DNA from: UBA5436 sp050951845
GTDB lineage: Bacteria > Bacillota > Clostridia > Saccharofermentanales > DTU023
NCBI GenBank assembly: GCA_050951845.1
Contig: JBMNJV010000001.1
Span: 930,001-994,000, forward strand
Length of the DNA stretch: 64,000 nt
Reading direction: 5' to 3'
The notes under the pieces are model-generated. The model made no database searches. It was given only the letters and a program-made list of their open reading frames with translations, and was not told the DNA's origin. This document shows, piece by piece, positions 63,125 to 64,000 of this stretch. Within the stretch, counting starts at the first letter, position 1. Each line of letters starts with the position of its first letter. Made by a program: the position numbers and the translations under genes.

Positions 63125-64000
63125 ATGACGAAAATAAAAATAGGTATTGCAGGTTATGGTAATTTAGGCCGGGGTATTGAAACGGCTTTAACAAACAGTT
63201 CCGATATGGAACTGTTTGCTATTTTTACGCGCCGTGATCCGCGCACTCTGGTTTCCGCTTCGCGAGTAGAATCCTACAATAATCTGATAAAATTTAAAAA
63301 TGAAATTGATGTTTTAATTTTAGCAGGCGGTTCACAAAAAGATATTCCGAAACAAGGACCGGAGTTGGCAGCCGATTTTAATACGGTAGATTGCTTTGAC
63401 ACCCATTCGGCAATTGCGGATTATTTTGCAGAAATGAATGACATAGCGCTAAAGCACAAACATGTTTCGACCGTTGCGATCGGTTGGGACCCCGGGCTTT
63501 TTTCTTTACAAAGAATGATTTCTGAGGCAATTCTACCGGTCGGCAATACGTATACATTTTGGGGAAAAGGTCTCAGTCAAGGGCACAGTGATGTTGTTCG
63601 CCGAGTGCCCGGTGTGAAAAACGGTGTGCAATATACAATTCCCGATCAGACAATGATTTCTCAAATTAAAGAAGGTAAAGCCGTTGAATATACTTCTGCC
63701 AAAGCTCATCAAAGGGTTGTTTATGTTGTGGCGGAGCCGGATGCTGATCAAGAAATAATTGCAAATGAAATCAAAAACATGCCGGATTATTTTGCACCTT
63801 ATCAGACTGAAGTACACTTTATTTCTCAAGCCGAATTTTTGCAAAATCATCAGGGCATGCCGCATGGCGGCACAGTTATCAGGCAAGGTGAAACTGGCCC
63901 TGAGACTAAAGCGGTTTTTGAGTTTAATTTAAATCTGGAGAGTAATCCGCAATATACTGCTGCAATCAGTGTGGCTTTTGCCAGAGCAACATATAGATTA
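63125..64000 (+). CDS. ddh: meso-Diaminopimelate dehydrogenase (3' end outside window)
   Basis: The 292 visible codons begin with TKIKIGIAGYGNLGRGIE, a Rossmann motif, then IFTRRDPRTL, CFDTHSAIADYF, AIGWDPGLFSLQRM and GKGLSQGHSDVVRRVPGVKN, the DAP dehydrogenase substrate-binding stretch. The frame is still open at base 64000; the family length is about 320-330 residues, so roughly 30-40 residues are missing. The enzyme makes meso-DAP from tetrahydrodipicolinate in one step with NADPH and ammonia, replacing the acylated DapD/E/F routes. It lies 86 bases after dapB. Confidence 0.94.
   Translation, partial: MTKIKIGIAGYGNLGRGIETALTNSSDMELFAIFTRRDPRTLVSASRVESYNNLIKFKNEIDVLILAGGSQKDIPKQGPELAADFNTVDCFDTHSAIADYFAEMNDIALKHKHVSTVAIGWDPGLFSLQRMISEAILPVGNTYTFWGKGLSQGHSDVVRRVPGVKNGVQYTIPDQTMISQIKEGKAVEYTSAKAHQRVVYVVAEPDADQEIIANEIKNMPDYFAPYQTEVHFISQAEFLQNHQGMPHGGTVIRQGETGPETKAVFEFNLNLESNPQYTAAISVAFARATYRL

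Overview
The window reads as chromosomal DNA of a low-G+C Firmicute of the class Clostridia, possibly a gut or anaerobic-digester Oscillospirales-like organism. The support is a SigH sigma factor downstream of cysS-mrnC-rlmB, Mini-ribonuclease III, a TrpR-like YerC regulator, short-form HisG with HisZ, an S-box riboswitch ahead of metK, ComF, meso-diaminopimelate dehydrogenase and clear Shine-Dalgarno sites. Species cannot be named from the sequence. Two genes are cut by the window edges: the NRPS at the left and ddh at the right.

Layout. 1-11.75 kb: a G+C-richer block with a multimodular NRPS ending in a reductase, a MATE exporter fused to an ATPase-like domain, and a PaaK-like adenylating enzyme. 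Near 11.9 kb the composition drops sharply and stays low. 12-20 kb: an rRNA methyltransferase, upp, and a compact Tad/Flp pilus locus on the minus strand (TadZ-like, TadA, a TadB-TadC fusion, Flp pilin, FHA protein). 20.5-28 kb: SAM-I riboswitch-metK-comF, a 6S RNA, cysS-mrnC-rlmB-sigH-lipoprotein and an orphan barstar. 28-36.3 kb: a HAD phosphatase, YerC, and the histidine operon hisZGDCBAF-IE without hisH. 36.4-44.7 kb: a P-II-like protein with a DUF1538 membrane protein that carries its own P-II-like tail, an EamA exporter, aspartate kinase, thrC, thrB and a thioesterase.

44.7-46.4 kb: a tandem 82-bp repeat array interrupted by a complete IS3-family element, whose ends and 3-bp target duplication can be fixed to the base because removing it restores the 82-bp period. 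46.4-49 kb: a polar amino-acid ABC transporter. 49-52 kb: argH and argG behind a consensus promoter and a leader terminator. 52-58.3 kb: an oligopeptide ABC transporter with a decayed lipoprotein gene inside it. 58.3-64 kb: lysA, a second aspartate kinase, a structured leader, dapA, dapB and ddh, which is the one-step dehydrogenase route to meso-diaminopimelate and lysine.

The window is dominated by amino-acid biosynthesis (Met/SAM, His, Thr, Arg, Lys/DAP) and amino-acid or peptide uptake. The accessory parts are the NRPS block, the reduced Tad locus, the IS/repeat locus and the P-II/DUF1538 pair. The strongest candidates for undescribed biology are the P-II/DUF1538 transporter, the NRPS with its altered first adenylation domain, and the unexplained dapA leader RNA.
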